Below are positions 1-7,407 of a stretch of DNA of 32,256 bases, piece after piece. The stretch spans positions 1-32,256 of the forward strand of contig JAGVZC010000005.1 of the NCBI GenBank assembly GCA_018302885.1, given 5' to 3'. The DNA is from Candidatus Woesearchaeota archaeon (GTDB taxonomy: Archaea; Nanobdellota; Nanobdellia; SCGC-AAA011-G17; GW2011-AR20). Each line of letters begins with the position of its first letter. The stretch's first letter is position 1. The notes under the pieces were generated by a model, which was not told the DNA's origin, did no database searches, and was given only the letters and a program-made list of their open reading frames with translations. Position numbers and translations under genes: made by a program.

Positions 1-372
1 CAATGCCAAAACTCTTTTGAAAACTTCTACCTGTTTATCCAGATGAATTTCATCAGAACGATTAAAATCCTCAGAACTTTTATCCAAACCAATTTCTCCA
101 ACTGCAATTATGTTGTCTTTATTTTTTTTAATGAAATTAATTTCCTCATCTAATTGCTTTTCATTCAATTTTATTGCATGCAGCGGATACAGACCCAAAG
201 AAGATTTTACTATATTATACTTCCTTGAAATTTCAAGGGATCTTTTTGCATCTTCCATGTTTGTTGCTGAATCAACAACGGTCATGTTTAATTTTTCTGC
301 TCTCTTTACAACTGCATCTCTGTCTTCATCAAAATCCTTAAAATTCAAATGACAATGAACATCTACCAACAT
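1..372 (-). CDS. tatD: TatD-family metal-dependent hydrolase (DNase), N-terminal part
   Basis: This is the first 124 codons of a minus-strand gene that runs off the left edge of the window. The start is the ATG at 372. The protein opens with MLVDVHCHLNF, whose HxH pair (H6, H8) binds metal in the TatD/amidohydrolase TIM-barrel family. A later AVGEIGLDK segment holds the metal-ligand glutamate typical of TatD. Family members are Mg-dependent DNases or hydrolases. The start lies 1 nt beyond the stop of the S2P gene, so it is the last visible gene of the minus-strand cluster eL40-S2P-TatD. Only the N-terminal third to half is present, so the catalytic C-terminal residues cannot be checked. Confidence 0.85.
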   Translation of the reverse strand, partial: MLVDVHCHLNFKDFDEDRDAVVKRAEKLNMTVVDSATNMEDAKRSLEISRKYNIVKSSLGLYPLHAIKLNEKQLDEEINFIKKNKDNIIAVGEIGLDKSSEDFNRSDEIHLDKQVEVFKRVLAL

Positions 373-373
373 T

Positions 374-1528
374 TTATATTATCAGTGAGAACAACCAGTT
401 TAATAAGTTTATCAAATAAGGCAACAGGTTAATTATTATCAGTCCCAAGACAAAGAAGCTGATATATTTCCATATCTTTTTTATTTTATTTGCATCTTTA
501 ATAATAAAGGACAAACCAAGCGGAAGCATTCTCCCCCCGTCAACAGGACCTAAAGGCAGCAGATTAAACAATCCAACGCCAAGCGATATCAACCACAACC
601 ATTTGAATAATTCAAAGAACCAGCTGAAAACAGAAGTTCCAATATTTTTATTTTTATAATCCTGAAGTTGAATTGTCTGTATACCTATTACATTAATATC
701 ATTTTCTTTTTTTGGTGTTACTGAATAATCTCCCTTGTCAGTGTTAAGAACAAATTCATCTTCACTGTTTTTTATGAAATCCAAAAGCTCATTTGAAGAT
801 TTTATCTCGTTATCATTTATTCCGGTTATTATAGAACCTATTTCAACTCCGGAAATATTAGCCGGATATCCATCCATAACTCCAGCGACGTAAAGTCCTG
901 TTGGTTCAACCAAGGACTGTTGCATTGGTGAAAATACAAACAATAAAATTAAAAATATCAGGAAAGCAAGAATAATATTTGAAAAAGGGCCTGCAGAAAG
1001 TATAGACAATTGCGCTTTCCTTGATTTCCTTGCCGTCTGCTTTTCATCAGGTTCGACAAACGCAGCAGGTATTGGACCAAGAAATGCAAATCCAGAAGAT
1101 TTAATTTTAATGTTATTTAATCTTGCATAGATTCCATGGCTGAATTCATGAACCAATGCGATTATGAAAATAATTATTATCCAATGCCAGAAACTTAAAA
1201 CAGGTAATAAGGGAGAAACTTTTATTCCGGGAAGAACAGGAACCAATCCCGGTGCTGATGTTGGTTGTATTATTAATTTAAAAGTCATCTGAACAAGCAA
1301 TAAAAACATCATTATCATTCCAAGAAAACCAGTTATTATTCCTATGATCCCAATTACATTTAATGATTTAGGAGAGAACTTTGATAATTTATCCATGAAT
1401 TTCAAACCAAATTTTGTTCTGTAAAGAAAAAATATTTTTCCCTGAACTTCAAATTTCTTTTTATGTGTCAAATAAAAGATATAAACTAGAAAAAAGAAAA
1501 CAAGCAATAAAATTAAATCCCAATTCAT
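374..1528 (-). CDS. Site-2-protease-type intramembrane zinc metalloprotease (M50)
   Basis: The 384-aa protein is strongly hydrophobic. It has an N-terminal membrane helix (residues 3-20), a second near 58-86, and the metalloprotease motif HEFSH (H127, E128, H131) inside a third. A PDZ-like domain covers about residues 212-268. The second active-site motif, LLPLGPVDGG (metal-ligand aspartate D330), follows, and more helices close the C-terminus. This is the layout of S2P/RseP proteases, which cut membrane-bound substrates such as regulators. Its ATG overlaps the TGA of the eL40 gene, so the two are probably co-transcribed. The natural substrate cannot be told from sequence. Confidence 0.92.
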   Translation of the reverse strand: MNWDLILLLVFFFLVYIFYLTHKKKFEVQGKIFFLYRTKFGLKFMDKLSKFSPKSLNVIGIIGIITGFLGMIMMFLLLVQMTFKLIIQPTSAPGLVPVLPGIKVSPLLPVLSFWHWIIIIFIIALVHEFSHGIYARLNNIKIKSSGFAFLGPIPAAFVEPDEKQTARKSRKAQLSILSAGPFSNIILAFLIFLILLFVFSPMQQSLVEPTGLYVAGVMDGYPANISGVEIGSIITGINDNEIKSSNELLDFIKNSEDEFVLNTDKGDYSVTPKKENDINVIGIQTIQLQDYKNKNIGTSVFSWFFELFKWLWLISLGVGLFNLLPLGPVDGGRMLPLGLSFIIKDANKIKKIWKYISFFVLGLIIINLLPYLINLLNWLFSLII

Positions 1529-1686
1529 TTTTTTCTTACAGGCCTTAAAGCTTTACTTCCGCATTTTCTGCATGAAACCTTTTTCTGAATAATTTTCTGT
1601 GGCTGAGCTCTTTGTTTTGTCTTGCATTTTCTGCAAACAAACATATTCTTATACAATCTTTCATTAGCTTCTGGGAATTTTACCAT
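1525..1686 (-). CDS. rpl40e: Large-subunit ribosomal protein eL40
   Basis: This is a 53-aa basic protein starting MVKFPEANERLY and ending in LRPVRKK. It carries two CRKC knuckles (residues 18-21 and 39-42) that form the zinc ribbon of archaeal/eukaryotic eL40. Length, spacing of the knuckles and the FPEA...RL start match archaeal eL40, which is about 50 aa. The gene directly follows the stop of aIF5A (1687), and its TGA overlaps the ATG of the S2P gene, placing it in an aIF5A-eL40-S2P-tatD run. It is so short that automated callers often miss it. Confidence 0.93.
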   Translation of the reverse strand: MVKFPEANERLYKNMFVCRKCKTKQRAQPQKIIQKKVSCRKCGSKALRPVRKK

Positions 1687-2394
1687 TTATTTCACCTGTT
1701 TCATAACTTTTTCACCAAGAATCTTCCAGTAAATAATTTCTTTACCTTCGTGAATCTGGGATTTTAATTCATCCGGTATTTTCAAATCAAAGTTTTCATA
1801 TGTTTCCATTTCCATCAAGTTTGCGACATGACCTGATATTGACAATACCTGGGCTGAATGTTTTGTGACAATCGGAACATCAACTTTATCATGTGTTGGA
1901 GCAACAAATATTTTTTTCTGACTGTCAATCATTCCAATGGCTTCAACTCTTGCCTTTGCATGTCCGTGCTTACCTGTCTTTGATGTCTGAACATCCTTAA
2001 CAATACAAGCTATGCCATCAATGATCACATAATTCCCTTTTTTTAAGGAACCAACATTTGTTTGTTTCTTGTCACCCTCATCCATGAAAGAGAAAGAATT
2101 AATATAATTTATAAAGATTTCTAAAACTTCTTCCAATTCCTTAAGAACATCCTCTGGCTTTTTCTCTGTAGTTTTCAATAATCTTTCATTCAAATCCCTT
2201 ATAGCACCCTCAAGATATTTTATCTTTAACTCCAGATTAAACAAATGTTTTGTCATGTTTGCAACTGCAATCCACAATTGCGCATCTGCTTTGTTCTTTG
2301 CTTGAGAATAAGCATCTTTGAATTTAGCTGTCTCTTTTACCTGCAAGTCCAAATAATCTTTTATTATTGGATCAACATTTTTTCTCCATGGCAT
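1687..2394 (-). CDS. eif5a: Translation factor aIF5A with an N-terminal helical extension
   Basis: Residues 104-235 are a complete aIF5A. There is an SH3-like domain with the hypusine-site loop TSKTGKHGHAK (modified lysine K142 in this numbering), then the OB-fold C-domain. The factor helps ribosomes at peptide-bond stalls. Unusually, the reading frame stays open upstream for 103 further codons, starting MPWRKNVDPI. This part is predicted to be helical and rich in K, E and L. The upstream ATG has a good Shine-Dalgarno (GGAGGAT, 8 nt before) and lies 1 nt past the previous stop. M104 (position 2085) is exactly where a normal 132-aa aIF5A would begin, and a TATA box sits 26 nt before it. Both a 235-aa fusion and a 132-aa short form are possible. 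The frame extends to an ATG at 2514, but that region codes the end of the upstream gene in another frame. Confidence 0.9.
   Translation of the reverse strand: MPWRKNVDPIIKDYLDLQVKETAKFKDAYSQAKNKADAQLWIAVANMTKHLFNLELKIKYLEGAIRDLNERLLKTTEKKPEDVLKELEEVLEIFINYINSFSFMDEGDKKQTNVGSLKKGNYVIIDGIACIVKDVQTSKTGKHGHAKARVEAIGMIDSQKKIFVAPTHDKVDVPIVTKHSAQVLSISGHVANLMEMETYENFDLKIPDELKSQIHEGKEIIYWKILGEKVMKQVK
2107..2115 (-). promoter_or_regulatory. Candidate internal TATA box for short aIF5A
   Basis: On the minus strand the sequence reads TTTATAAAT, centred 26 nt before the ATG at 2085. This is the same spacing seen before ftsZ, secE and the FKBP gene here, which look leaderless. It lies inside the open frame of the N-terminal extension, where it encodes Phe-Ile-Asn. 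Confidence 0.45.
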
Positions 2395-2395
2395 T

Positions 2396-3094
2396 TTAAA
2401 TATCCTCCAAAAATTTCGCGCGCACCCCAAGACAACCATGCGAGCCGGACGGATTCCCATTGTAATACAGGTCAGCCCTGCCAGGATTGGCAAAGAGCCC
2501 AGCAACGTTTTCATCTACTGGGGAAAATAGTAAAATATTTTTACCTTCAAAGTATTTTTTGATTTTTGATTTTTTTTCGGGAAACCCCTGAGAATTAAAT
2601 GAATCTAAATCCACAAAAACACTATTTTCCATAACACAATTTTCCAAAGGTTTTGAGTATAGTGGCCTCAAATTTCCATTTTCATCAATTATATGATTGT
2701 GGTTTACTATTAATCCCTTTTTTCCGGAACTAAATCTTGTGCTTGTGTACTCCCAACAATTTGTTAGAGCAACTCTTTTTATTTCTTTTAATTTATTAGG
2801 ACTTATTTCATTTTTATTTCCATCATAAACTGGTTTATCTGAAGACAGCAAAATATGCAGATTTAACCTATCTACTGAAGAAGGCACCGCTCTTTTATAT
2901 TCGGACAGAACTTTATGAAAATCCACCCAATTTAAATTAAAAATAAATGGAAAATCTGTTAAAATTAATTGTTTCTTTTCTCCTATTGCAATATCCTCTT
3001 CAGGTATACAGATGTAATTGGATTTATCTGCAAGGATTCTTTTAATCCTCTTGTCTACGGAAGGTTCATACTTAGGATTTAGGATAATGTTCAT
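2396..3094 (-). CDS. Hypothetical protein, unknown function
   Basis: This is a 232-aa soluble protein with no signal peptide or membrane segment, and I do not recognise a family. It starts MNIILNPKYE. It is lysine-rich, with scattered motifs such as a central TSTRFSSGKKGLIVNHNHI and a C-terminal NPSGSHGCLGVRAKF that look conserved (glycine, histidine, cysteine). The motif layout does not fit a known catalytic pattern that I can name. Its stop is 1 nt before the start of the aIF5A fusion, so the two are probably co-transcribed. A TATA box at 3117-3127 (minus) lies about 27 nt before the start, suggesting a leaderless mRNA. Only the coding status is secure. Confidence 0.8.
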   Translation of the reverse strand: MNIILNPKYEPSVDKRIKRILADKSNYICIPEEDIAIGEKKQLILTDFPFIFNLNWVDFHKVLSEYKRAVPSSVDRLNLHILLSSDKPVYDGNKNEISPNKLKEIKRVALTNCWEYTSTRFSSGKKGLIVNHNHIIDENGNLRPLYSKPLENCVMENSVFVDLDSFNSQGFPEKKSKIKKYFEGKNILLFSPVDENVAGLFANPGRADLYYNGNPSGSHGCLGVRAKFLEDI

Positions 3095-3116
3095 TTTGTT
3101 TAGGAAAGTTGTAATT

Positions 3117-3127
3117 ATTTATAAAAG
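3117..3127 (-). promoter_or_regulatory. TATA box of the 2396-3094 gene and aIF5A
   Basis: The minus-strand CTTTTATAAAT is centred about 27 nt before the ATG at 3094. It probably drives the whole minus-strand run towards tatD. Confidence 0.55.
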
Positions 3128-3155
3128 TTTCCATTTTGAAGTGGTTATAAAAACA

Positions 3156-3164
3156 TTTATATAA
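3156..3164 (+). promoter_or_regulatory. TATA box of the FKBP gene
   Basis: TTTATATAA is centred 26 nt before the ATG at 3186, with no Shine-Dalgarno, which suggests a leaderless transcript. It is part of a compact divergent promoter region. Confidence 0.6.
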
Positions 3165-3185
3165 ACAACAAAAATTCAATTTAAA

Positions 3186-3821
3186 ATGTTAAATGAAAAT
3201 GATTTCATAGAAATTGATTACATAGCAAGAATCAAGGATAATGGCATATTTGATTTGACTAATAAAGAGATTGCAAAAGAAAATAATATCTATAATAAAG
3301 ATTTCAAATACAAGCCAGTAATTATCTGCTTAGGAAAGGGGGATATAATAAAAGGGTTGGACAGTAAAATAATAGGGAAAGACATAGGAAAATATACAAT
3401 AGAATTAAATCCTGAAGAGGGTTTTGGAAAAAAAGACGGTAAATTAATAAAATTAGTGCCAACAAAGGAGTTTACAAAGCAAAACATAAAACCCATGCCG
3501 GGCATGCAGTTGAATCTTGATGGCTTCATTGGAAGAATTATTTCCGTAACTGGCGGAAGAACATTGGTTGATTTCAACAATCCATTATCAGGAAAAAATC
3601 TGGTTTATGAAATTGAGATAAAAAGAAAGATTACAGACAAAAAAGAACAATTGGAAGGCTTTCTGGACATTTTATTCAAGGATTACAAATTAGAATTAAA
3701 GGATGATGAAGCAGTAATTGATACCAAGATAAGCAAAGAAATGGAAGAAAGCCTAAAAAAGGAAATTCTTGAGAGAGTAAAAATCAAAAAAGTGACTTTT
3801 AAAATAAATAATGAAAAATAA
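3186..3821 (+). CDS. FKBP-type peptidyl-prolyl isomerase, SlyD-like
   Basis: This 211-aa protein has the split archaeal FKBP layout. The start NDFIEIDYIARIKDNGIFDLT and the segment PVIICLGKGDIIKGLDSKIIG form the FKBP core. The insert-in-flap chaperone domain follows around LNPEEGFGKKD and runs to the GRTLVDFNNPLSGKNLVYEIEI return strand. The remaining C-terminal ~70 residues are a charged extension seen in archaeal long-type FKBPs. The predicted role is catalysing cis-trans proline isomerisation and acting as a holdase in the cytoplasm. It is transcribed in the same direction as ftsZ with a 49-nt gap that has its own TATA box. Confidence 0.93.
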   Translation: MLNENDFIEIDYIARIKDNGIFDLTNKEIAKENNIYNKDFKYKPVIICLGKGDIIKGLDSKIIGKDIGKYTIELNPEEGFGKKDGKLIKLVPTKEFTKQNIKPMPGMQLNLDGFIGRIISVTGGRTLVDFNNPLSGKNLVYEIEIKRKITDKKEQLEGFLDILFKDYKLELKDDEAVIDTKISKEMEESLKKEILERVKIKKVTFKINNEK

Positions 3822-3838
3822 TCACTTTAGGATAAATA

Positions 3839-3848
3839 TCTTTAAATA
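3839..3848 (+). promoter_or_regulatory. TATA box of ftsZ
   Basis: CTTTAAATAA is centred about 28 nt before the ATG at 3871. There is no Shine-Dalgarno between them, so the ftsZ mRNA is probably leaderless from this ATG. Confidence 0.55.
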
Positions 3849-3870
3849 ATAGTTTAAGAATTTTTAAGCT

Positions 3871-4980
3871 ATGGAATCTATGATACGCAGAGCAACTTCT
3901 AATCTTAGTTTCAAAAAAGAAGTTCAAAAGACTTCTGCTATTGATGAAGAGCTTGAACAATTGCTTTCTAAACAAAAAGCCAAAATAAAAGTTGTTGGAG
4001 CTGGCGGTGCTGGCAATAATACCATCAACAGAATGACTGAAATAGGAATTACTGGCGCTGAGACAATAGCAATCAACACAGATGCTCAGGATTTATTATA
4101 TACAAATGCTGATGTTAAAATTCTAATTGGGAAAGAAGTGACAGGTGGTTTAGGGGCCGGTTCTATTCCCAAAGTAGGTGAGGAGGCTGCAAGAGAATCT
4201 GAAACTGACATAAAAAAAGCAATAACTGGTGCTGATATGGTGTTTATTACATGCGGTCTTGGCGGAGGAACGGGTACTGGAAGCGCTCCAATTGTGGCAG
4301 AGATTGCAAAGAAGCAGAACTGCCTTACAGTTGGTGTTGTAACTATCCCCTTTTCCATGGAAGGCCAAAGAAGATATGAGAATGCAATAATCGGCCTTGA
4401 AAAATTAGAAAATATCGTTGATACTTTAATTGTAATTCCAAACGACAAGCTATTGGAGTTGGCTCCTGACTTGCCATTGCATACTGCATTCAAGATTGCA
4501 GATGAAATATTGACAAATGCTGTAAAAGGAATTGCTGAATTGGTTACAAAAGCTGGTTTGGTTAACCTTGACTTTGCAGATATCAAGACAGTAATGTCAA
4601 ATGGCGGAGTTGCAATGATCGGCGTTGGTGAATCAGACACAGCAAACAGGGCTGTTGAAGCTGTTGAAAAAGCAATAAACAATCCGATACTGGATGTTGA
4701 TATCTCCGGAGCAAATGGCGCATTAATAAATGTTGCCGGCGGTCCAGACATGACTTTGGATGAAGCAAGGAAAGTTGTTGAAACAATCTCAACAAAACTT
4801 GACGAGGATGCAAGGATAATCTGGGGAGCAAGCATAAGCGAGGATCTTGAAAATACAATAAGAACAATGCTGATAGTTACTGGTGTTAGTTCTCCGCAGA
4901 TATTTGGTCCAAGAAGATCTACTTCTACAAGAAGGAAGAAAGAAATTGAGAATGAATTAGGAATAGAGTTTGTTGATTAA
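3871..4980 (+). CDS. ftsZ: Cell-division GTPase FtsZ
   Basis: The 369-aa protein has a charged 35-residue N-terminal tail and then the tubulin/FtsZ core. Visible motifs are the nucleotide-binding VVGAGGAGNN (residues 41-50), the tubulin signature GGGTGTGSAP (131-140), and the T7 synergy segment NLDFADI. It polymerises with GTP into the division ring. The C-terminus ends in a short basic stretch (RRSTSTRRKKE) and ELGIEFVD, which may bind a partner such as SepF, also encoded in this window at 10080. The gene is followed by secE-spt5-L11, an order common in archaea. The start at M1 agrees with the TATA distance; M4 is an alternative. Confidence 0.98.
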   Translation: MESMIRRATSNLSFKKEVQKTSAIDEELEQLLSKQKAKIKVVGAGGAGNNTINRMTEIGITGAETIAINTDAQDLLYTNADVKILIGKEVTGGLGAGSIPKVGEEAARESETDIKKAITGADMVFITCGLGGGTGTGSAPIVAEIAKKQNCLTVGVVTIPFSMEGQRRYENAIIGLEKLENIVDTLIVIPNDKLLELAPDLPLHTAFKIADEILTNAVKGIAELVTKAGLVNLDFADIKTVMSNGGVAMIGVGESDTANRAVEAVEKAINNPILDVDISGANGALINVAGGPDMTLDEARKVVETISTKLDEDARIIWGASISEDLENTIRTMLIVTGVSSPQIFGPRRSTSTRRKKEIENELGIEFVD

Positions 4981-5104
4981 AATACTTTTTGATTATGTTG
5001 AAGAAAGATTAAAACAAGCAGGAATAGTTGCCCAGAATTATGCAAGTTCAGAAGTTAGAATTGTTAATTTAATAACATTTATAAATACTATTTTTATTTC
5101 TTAA
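4970..5104 (+). CDS. Possible small ORF or gene remnant after ftsZ
   Basis: A 44-codon frame opens at TTG (4970), overlapping the last codons of ftsZ, and ends at 5104. Its middle part (ILFDYVEERLKQAGIVAQNY) has the composition of a real amphipathic helix, which is unlike random AT-rich spacer. The last ~15 codons coincide with the TATA box of secE. It could be a micro-protein with a TTG start, or the remnant of a longer gene. There is no clear ribosome-binding site, and I do not recognise a family. Confidence 0.25.
   Translation: MLIKILFDYVEERLKQAGIVAQNYASSEVRIVNLITFINTIFIS
5078..5086 (+). promoter_or_regulatory. TATA box of secE-spt5-L11
   Basis: TTTATAAAT is centred 27 nt before the ATG of secE (5109), suggesting a leaderless operon mRNA. 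Confidence 0.6.
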
Positions 5105-5108
5105 AATA

Positions 5109-5291
5109 ATGATTAAGAATCTATTCATAAAATTAAAAACTTTCTTCATAGAAAGCAAAAGAGTTTTTAAGATAACAAAGAAACCAAGCAACGAAGAATT
5201 TAAAACCATTGTAAAAGTAACTGCAATAGGAACAGCCATAATTGGTCTGTTAGGGGCAATGATACAAATAGGATATCATTTGTTAAGATGA
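5109..5291 (+). CDS. secE: Preprotein translocase subunit SecE (Sec61 gamma)
   Basis: This is a 60-aa single-span protein. An amphipathic N-terminal helix with FFIESKRVFKITKKPSNEEF is followed by one membrane helix (about residues 36-58, AIGTAIIGLLGAMIQIGYHLL). The pattern of a surface helix with the KKP..EEF hinge is that of archaeal SecE/Sec61 gamma, which clamps SecY in the translocation channel. Its stop overlaps the start of spt5 by 4 nt, the usual archaeal pairing, so translation is coupled. Confidence 0.95.
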   Translation: MIKNLFIKLKTFFIESKRVFKITKKPSNEEFKTIVKVTAIGTAIIGLLGAMIQIGYHLLR

Positions 5292-5743
5292 GTGAAATAT
5301 ATACATTAAAAACAACTGCAAACAGGGAAGAACAGGTACTTGACTTTGTAGTCAATAACATAAAGAAAAAAGGCCTTAATGTTTATTCTGTCTTTCATCC
5401 ACACGGAATGAGAGGATATATTTTTGTTGAAGCTGAAACAAAGGATGATGCACAAAAATCATATCAGGGAGTTCCATATGCGAAAGGGTTATTAAGAGCT
5501 CCTGTAAATTATCAGGAAGTTGAGCATATGCTTGAACAAGCCAAAGCCCAGGTTAATATTCAAAACAGGGACATTGTAGAAATAATATCTGGCCCGTTCA
5601 AGGGAGAGAAAGCAAGAGTTACAAGAATAGAAGAGCAAAAAGAAGAAATTATTCTGGAATTACTTGAATCAGCAGTTCCAATCCCAATAACTGTGAAGTT
5701 AGATTCTGTAAAGGTCATAAGAAGAGATAAAGAAGATGAGTAA
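5288..5743 (+). CDS. spt5: Transcription elongation factor Spt5 (NusG family)
   Basis: The 151-aa protein has an N-terminal NGN domain (residues 1-85: IYTLKTTANREEQVLDFV, then HPHGMRGYIFVEAE). It is joined to a C-terminal KOW domain (about 93-148; IVEIISGPFKGEKARVTRIEE). Spt5 binds the RNA-polymerase clamp with Spt4 and promotes processive elongation. KOW can also contact the ribosome. The gene lies between secE and L11, overlapping both by a few bases, as in many archaea. No Spt4 gene is visible in the window. Confidence 0.96.
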   Translation: MSEIYTLKTTANREEQVLDFVVNNIKKKGLNVYSVFHPHGMRGYIFVEAETKDDAQKSYQGVPYAKGLLRAPVNYQEVEHMLEQAKAQVNIQNRDIVEIISGPFKGEKARVTRIEEQKEEIILELLESAVPIPITVKLDSVKVIRRDKEDE

Positions 5744-6407
5744 AAAAGAAACAATTGAAATGCTTGTAGATGGCGGAAAAGCAAAAGCAGATGCTTCAGT
5801 TGCACAAAAATTAGGACCAATGAAAATTAATGTCCAGGAAGTTCTTAAGGTTGTCAATGAAAAGACAAGCTCATTTAATGGAATGAAGGTTCCTGTTAAA
5901 TTAATAGTTGATACTGAAACAAAAGAGTTTGAGATAAGCATTGGCACTCCTCCAATCTCTGAATTAATCAAAAAGGAATTAGAATTGCAAAAAGGAAGTT
6001 CATTTCCAAACAAAGACAAAGTAGCAAACATCGGGATTGAACAAGTCATTAAGATTGCAAAGATGAAAGAATCAAGCATTTTGCATAATTCCATGAAGTC
6101 TGTTGTTAAAACCGTCATAGGAAGCTGCAATGCCTTGGGAATTCTAGTTGAGGGTGAAGAAGCAAGAGACATCAATAAAGAAATAGACAACGGAAAATAT
6201 GACAAGGAAATTAAAGAAGAAAGAAAAGAAGTCAGTGAAGACAAAAAGAAAAGACTGCAAACAGAACTTGAACAATTCAGAAAGAAGTATGCTGGTGACA
6301 TTGAAATTTTGAAGGCTAAGGTAAAAGAAAAAGCCAAGGCTGCAACAGAAAGGAAAGAGAAGGAAGGCGGAGAGAAGAAGGAAGAGACTGCAGCCCAGAA
6401 AAAATAG
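5736..6407 (+). CDS. rpl11: Large-subunit ribosomal protein uL11 with a charged C-terminal tail
   Basis: Residues 1-150 are uL11: an N-terminal GGKAKADASVAQKLGPMKINV (L7Ae-side domain), then the RNA-binding C-terminal domain with IEQVIKIAKMKESS and a conserved GSCNALGI. It binds the GTPase-associated centre of 23S rRNA. The last ~70 residues form a highly charged Lys/Glu tail, predicted to be helical, longer than the ~160-aa norm. The gene ends the secE-spt5-L11 run. The usual next genes (uL1, uL10, P1) are absent, and a divergently organised accessory island starts 19 nt later. Confidence 0.96.
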   Translation: MSKKETIEMLVDGGKAKADASVAQKLGPMKINVQEVLKVVNEKTSSFNGMKVPVKLIVDTETKEFEISIGTPPISELIKKELELQKGSSFPNKDKVANIGIEQVIKIAKMKESSILHNSMKSVVKTVIGSCNALGILVEGEEARDINKEIDNGKYDKEIKEERKEVSEDKKKRLQTELEQFRKKYAGDIEILKAKVKEKAKAATERKEKEGGEKKEETAAQKK

Positions 6408-6426
6408 GAAAATTTATTATTTTCTT

Positions 6427-7296
6427 TCAATAAATTCTACTCTTCATTCCATCCAATAAGTTAAATGTTTTCAAAAGAGAGACCCCCCTCCCTAAATTAT
6501 ATTTTCCATCAAAATTATGATAACTTTTATTTGCTAAATGATATAATTGTAATATTCCATTTGGGTTCATTTTAAATATTTTTAAGATCACTAGTTCTTC
6601 TTTTGTTATTTCCAAACCCCTTTGTATTCCATCAAAATCAAAGGTTTCATCCAATAAAACTTCATCTTTTTCTTGATACACAAAAGCAGGAAATTGTTCT
6701 TTCCTTTTATCTCTAGTTTCTAAACCAATTATAATGCTTACTGGGTTATATTTAGAGGTTCTTCTGTTGATATTAGTACTTTTTAGGTCTGACTTTGAAG
6801 GCCTGGTTCTTTCAATCTCAATATCCTCAAATCCATCTTCAATAAAGTTAAAAAGTGGGTGAGTATGAAACTCAAGTATCATTTGATGACTTGGATCACA
6901 AGATAGATTGTCTTTATCTTCATAATGTTTAAAATAATCCATTCTGGTTTTTAATCCTTTGGATATTGGGAAAGGCATGCTTGATGTTATATTTCTCTTT
7001 TTAAGTTCATAATGTAGTTTACCCAATTCAAGAACATTTAATTCTCTAAGTTCTCTCCCAAACCATTTTCTAGACATCTCTTTTTCTCTTGCATGCCCTA
7101 TTAGTTTATCTTTGCAACCTATAATAATATCATCAAAAAAAATACCAACTTCAGAATCATAGAACATATGAAATCCAGTTTCAAATCCGGTTTCTTGAGT
7201 TATTCTTATAGATTTATCTACTCCAGCTACGAATGCTTCATTATTTAATTCTGCCAAGTAATCTTCTATAGTTTTAAAATTTTTTTGTCTTTCCAT
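6427..7296 (-). CDS. JAMM/MPN-like metalloprotease-domain protein
   Basis: This 289-aa protein contains a JAB1/MPN metal motif. FHTHP (H144, H146) is followed after a longer than usual insert by PSKSDL (S167, D170), giving the H-x-H...S-x2-D pattern. GFETGFHMFY (E39) is a possible catalytic glutamate strand. JAMM proteins remove ubiquitin-like tags or cleave other isopeptide or C-S bonds, but the target here is unknown. The C-terminal ~75 residues (ITKEELVILKIFKMNPNGILQLYHLAN...) look like a winged helix. The gene is convergent with L11 and divergent from the TrmB regulator, with an inverted-repeat operator candidate over its promoter. The stretched H-to-S spacing leaves activity uncertain. 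Confidence 0.65.
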   Translation of the reverse strand: MERQKNFKTIEDYLAELNNEAFVAGVDKSIRITQETGFETGFHMFYDSEVGIFFDDIIIGCKDKLIGHAREKEMSRKWFGRELRELNVLELGKLHYELKKRNITSSMPFPISKGLKTRMDYFKHYEDKDNLSCDPSHQMILEFHTHPLFNFIEDGFEDIEIERTRPSKSDLKSTNINRRTSKYNPVSIIIGLETRDKRKEQFPAFVYQEKDEVLLDETFDFDGIQRGLEITKEELVILKIFKMNPNGILQLYHLANKSYHNFDGKYNLGRGVSLLKTFNLLDGMKSRIY

Positions 7297-7317
7297 CTTA
7301 ACCTTTTTGTAATTTTA

Positions 7318-7333
7318 ATTACTATTTAGTAAT
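7318..7333. promoter_or_regulatory. Palindromic operator candidate in the JAMM/TrmB divergent region
   Basis: The perfect inverted repeat ATTACTA-TT-TAGTAAT lies between the minus-strand TATA box (about 7341-7353, GTTTATATATAA) and the predicted start site of the JAMM-like gene. A protein bound there would block transcription initiation. The adjacent TrmB-family gene is the natural candidate for the binder. Confidence 0.5.
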
Positions 7334-7375
7334 AGTTAATTATATATAAACTTTTGTTGTAATAAAACTTACGAA

Positions 7376-7387
7376 ATATTTATATAC
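7376..7387 (+). promoter_or_regulatory. TATA box of the TrmB-family regulator
   Basis: ATATTTATATAC is centred about 27 nt before the ATG at 7408, consistent with a leaderless mRNA. Confidence 0.5.
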
Positions 7388-7407
7388 TATATTTATTAAT
7401 TAACATT

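Noticed and set aside
2395..2514. Longer N-terminus of the aIF5A fusion starting at 2514
   Set aside because: These codons overlap the end of the upstream gene in another frame. The ATG at 2394 has the Shine-Dalgarno.
4086..4835. Long frame opposite ftsZ
   Set aside because: It is the antisense shadow of a conserved gene, with no family features.
5699..6430. Ser/Phe-rich frame opposite L11
   Set aside because: Its repetitive composition mirrors the Lys/Glu tail of L11 read on the other strand.
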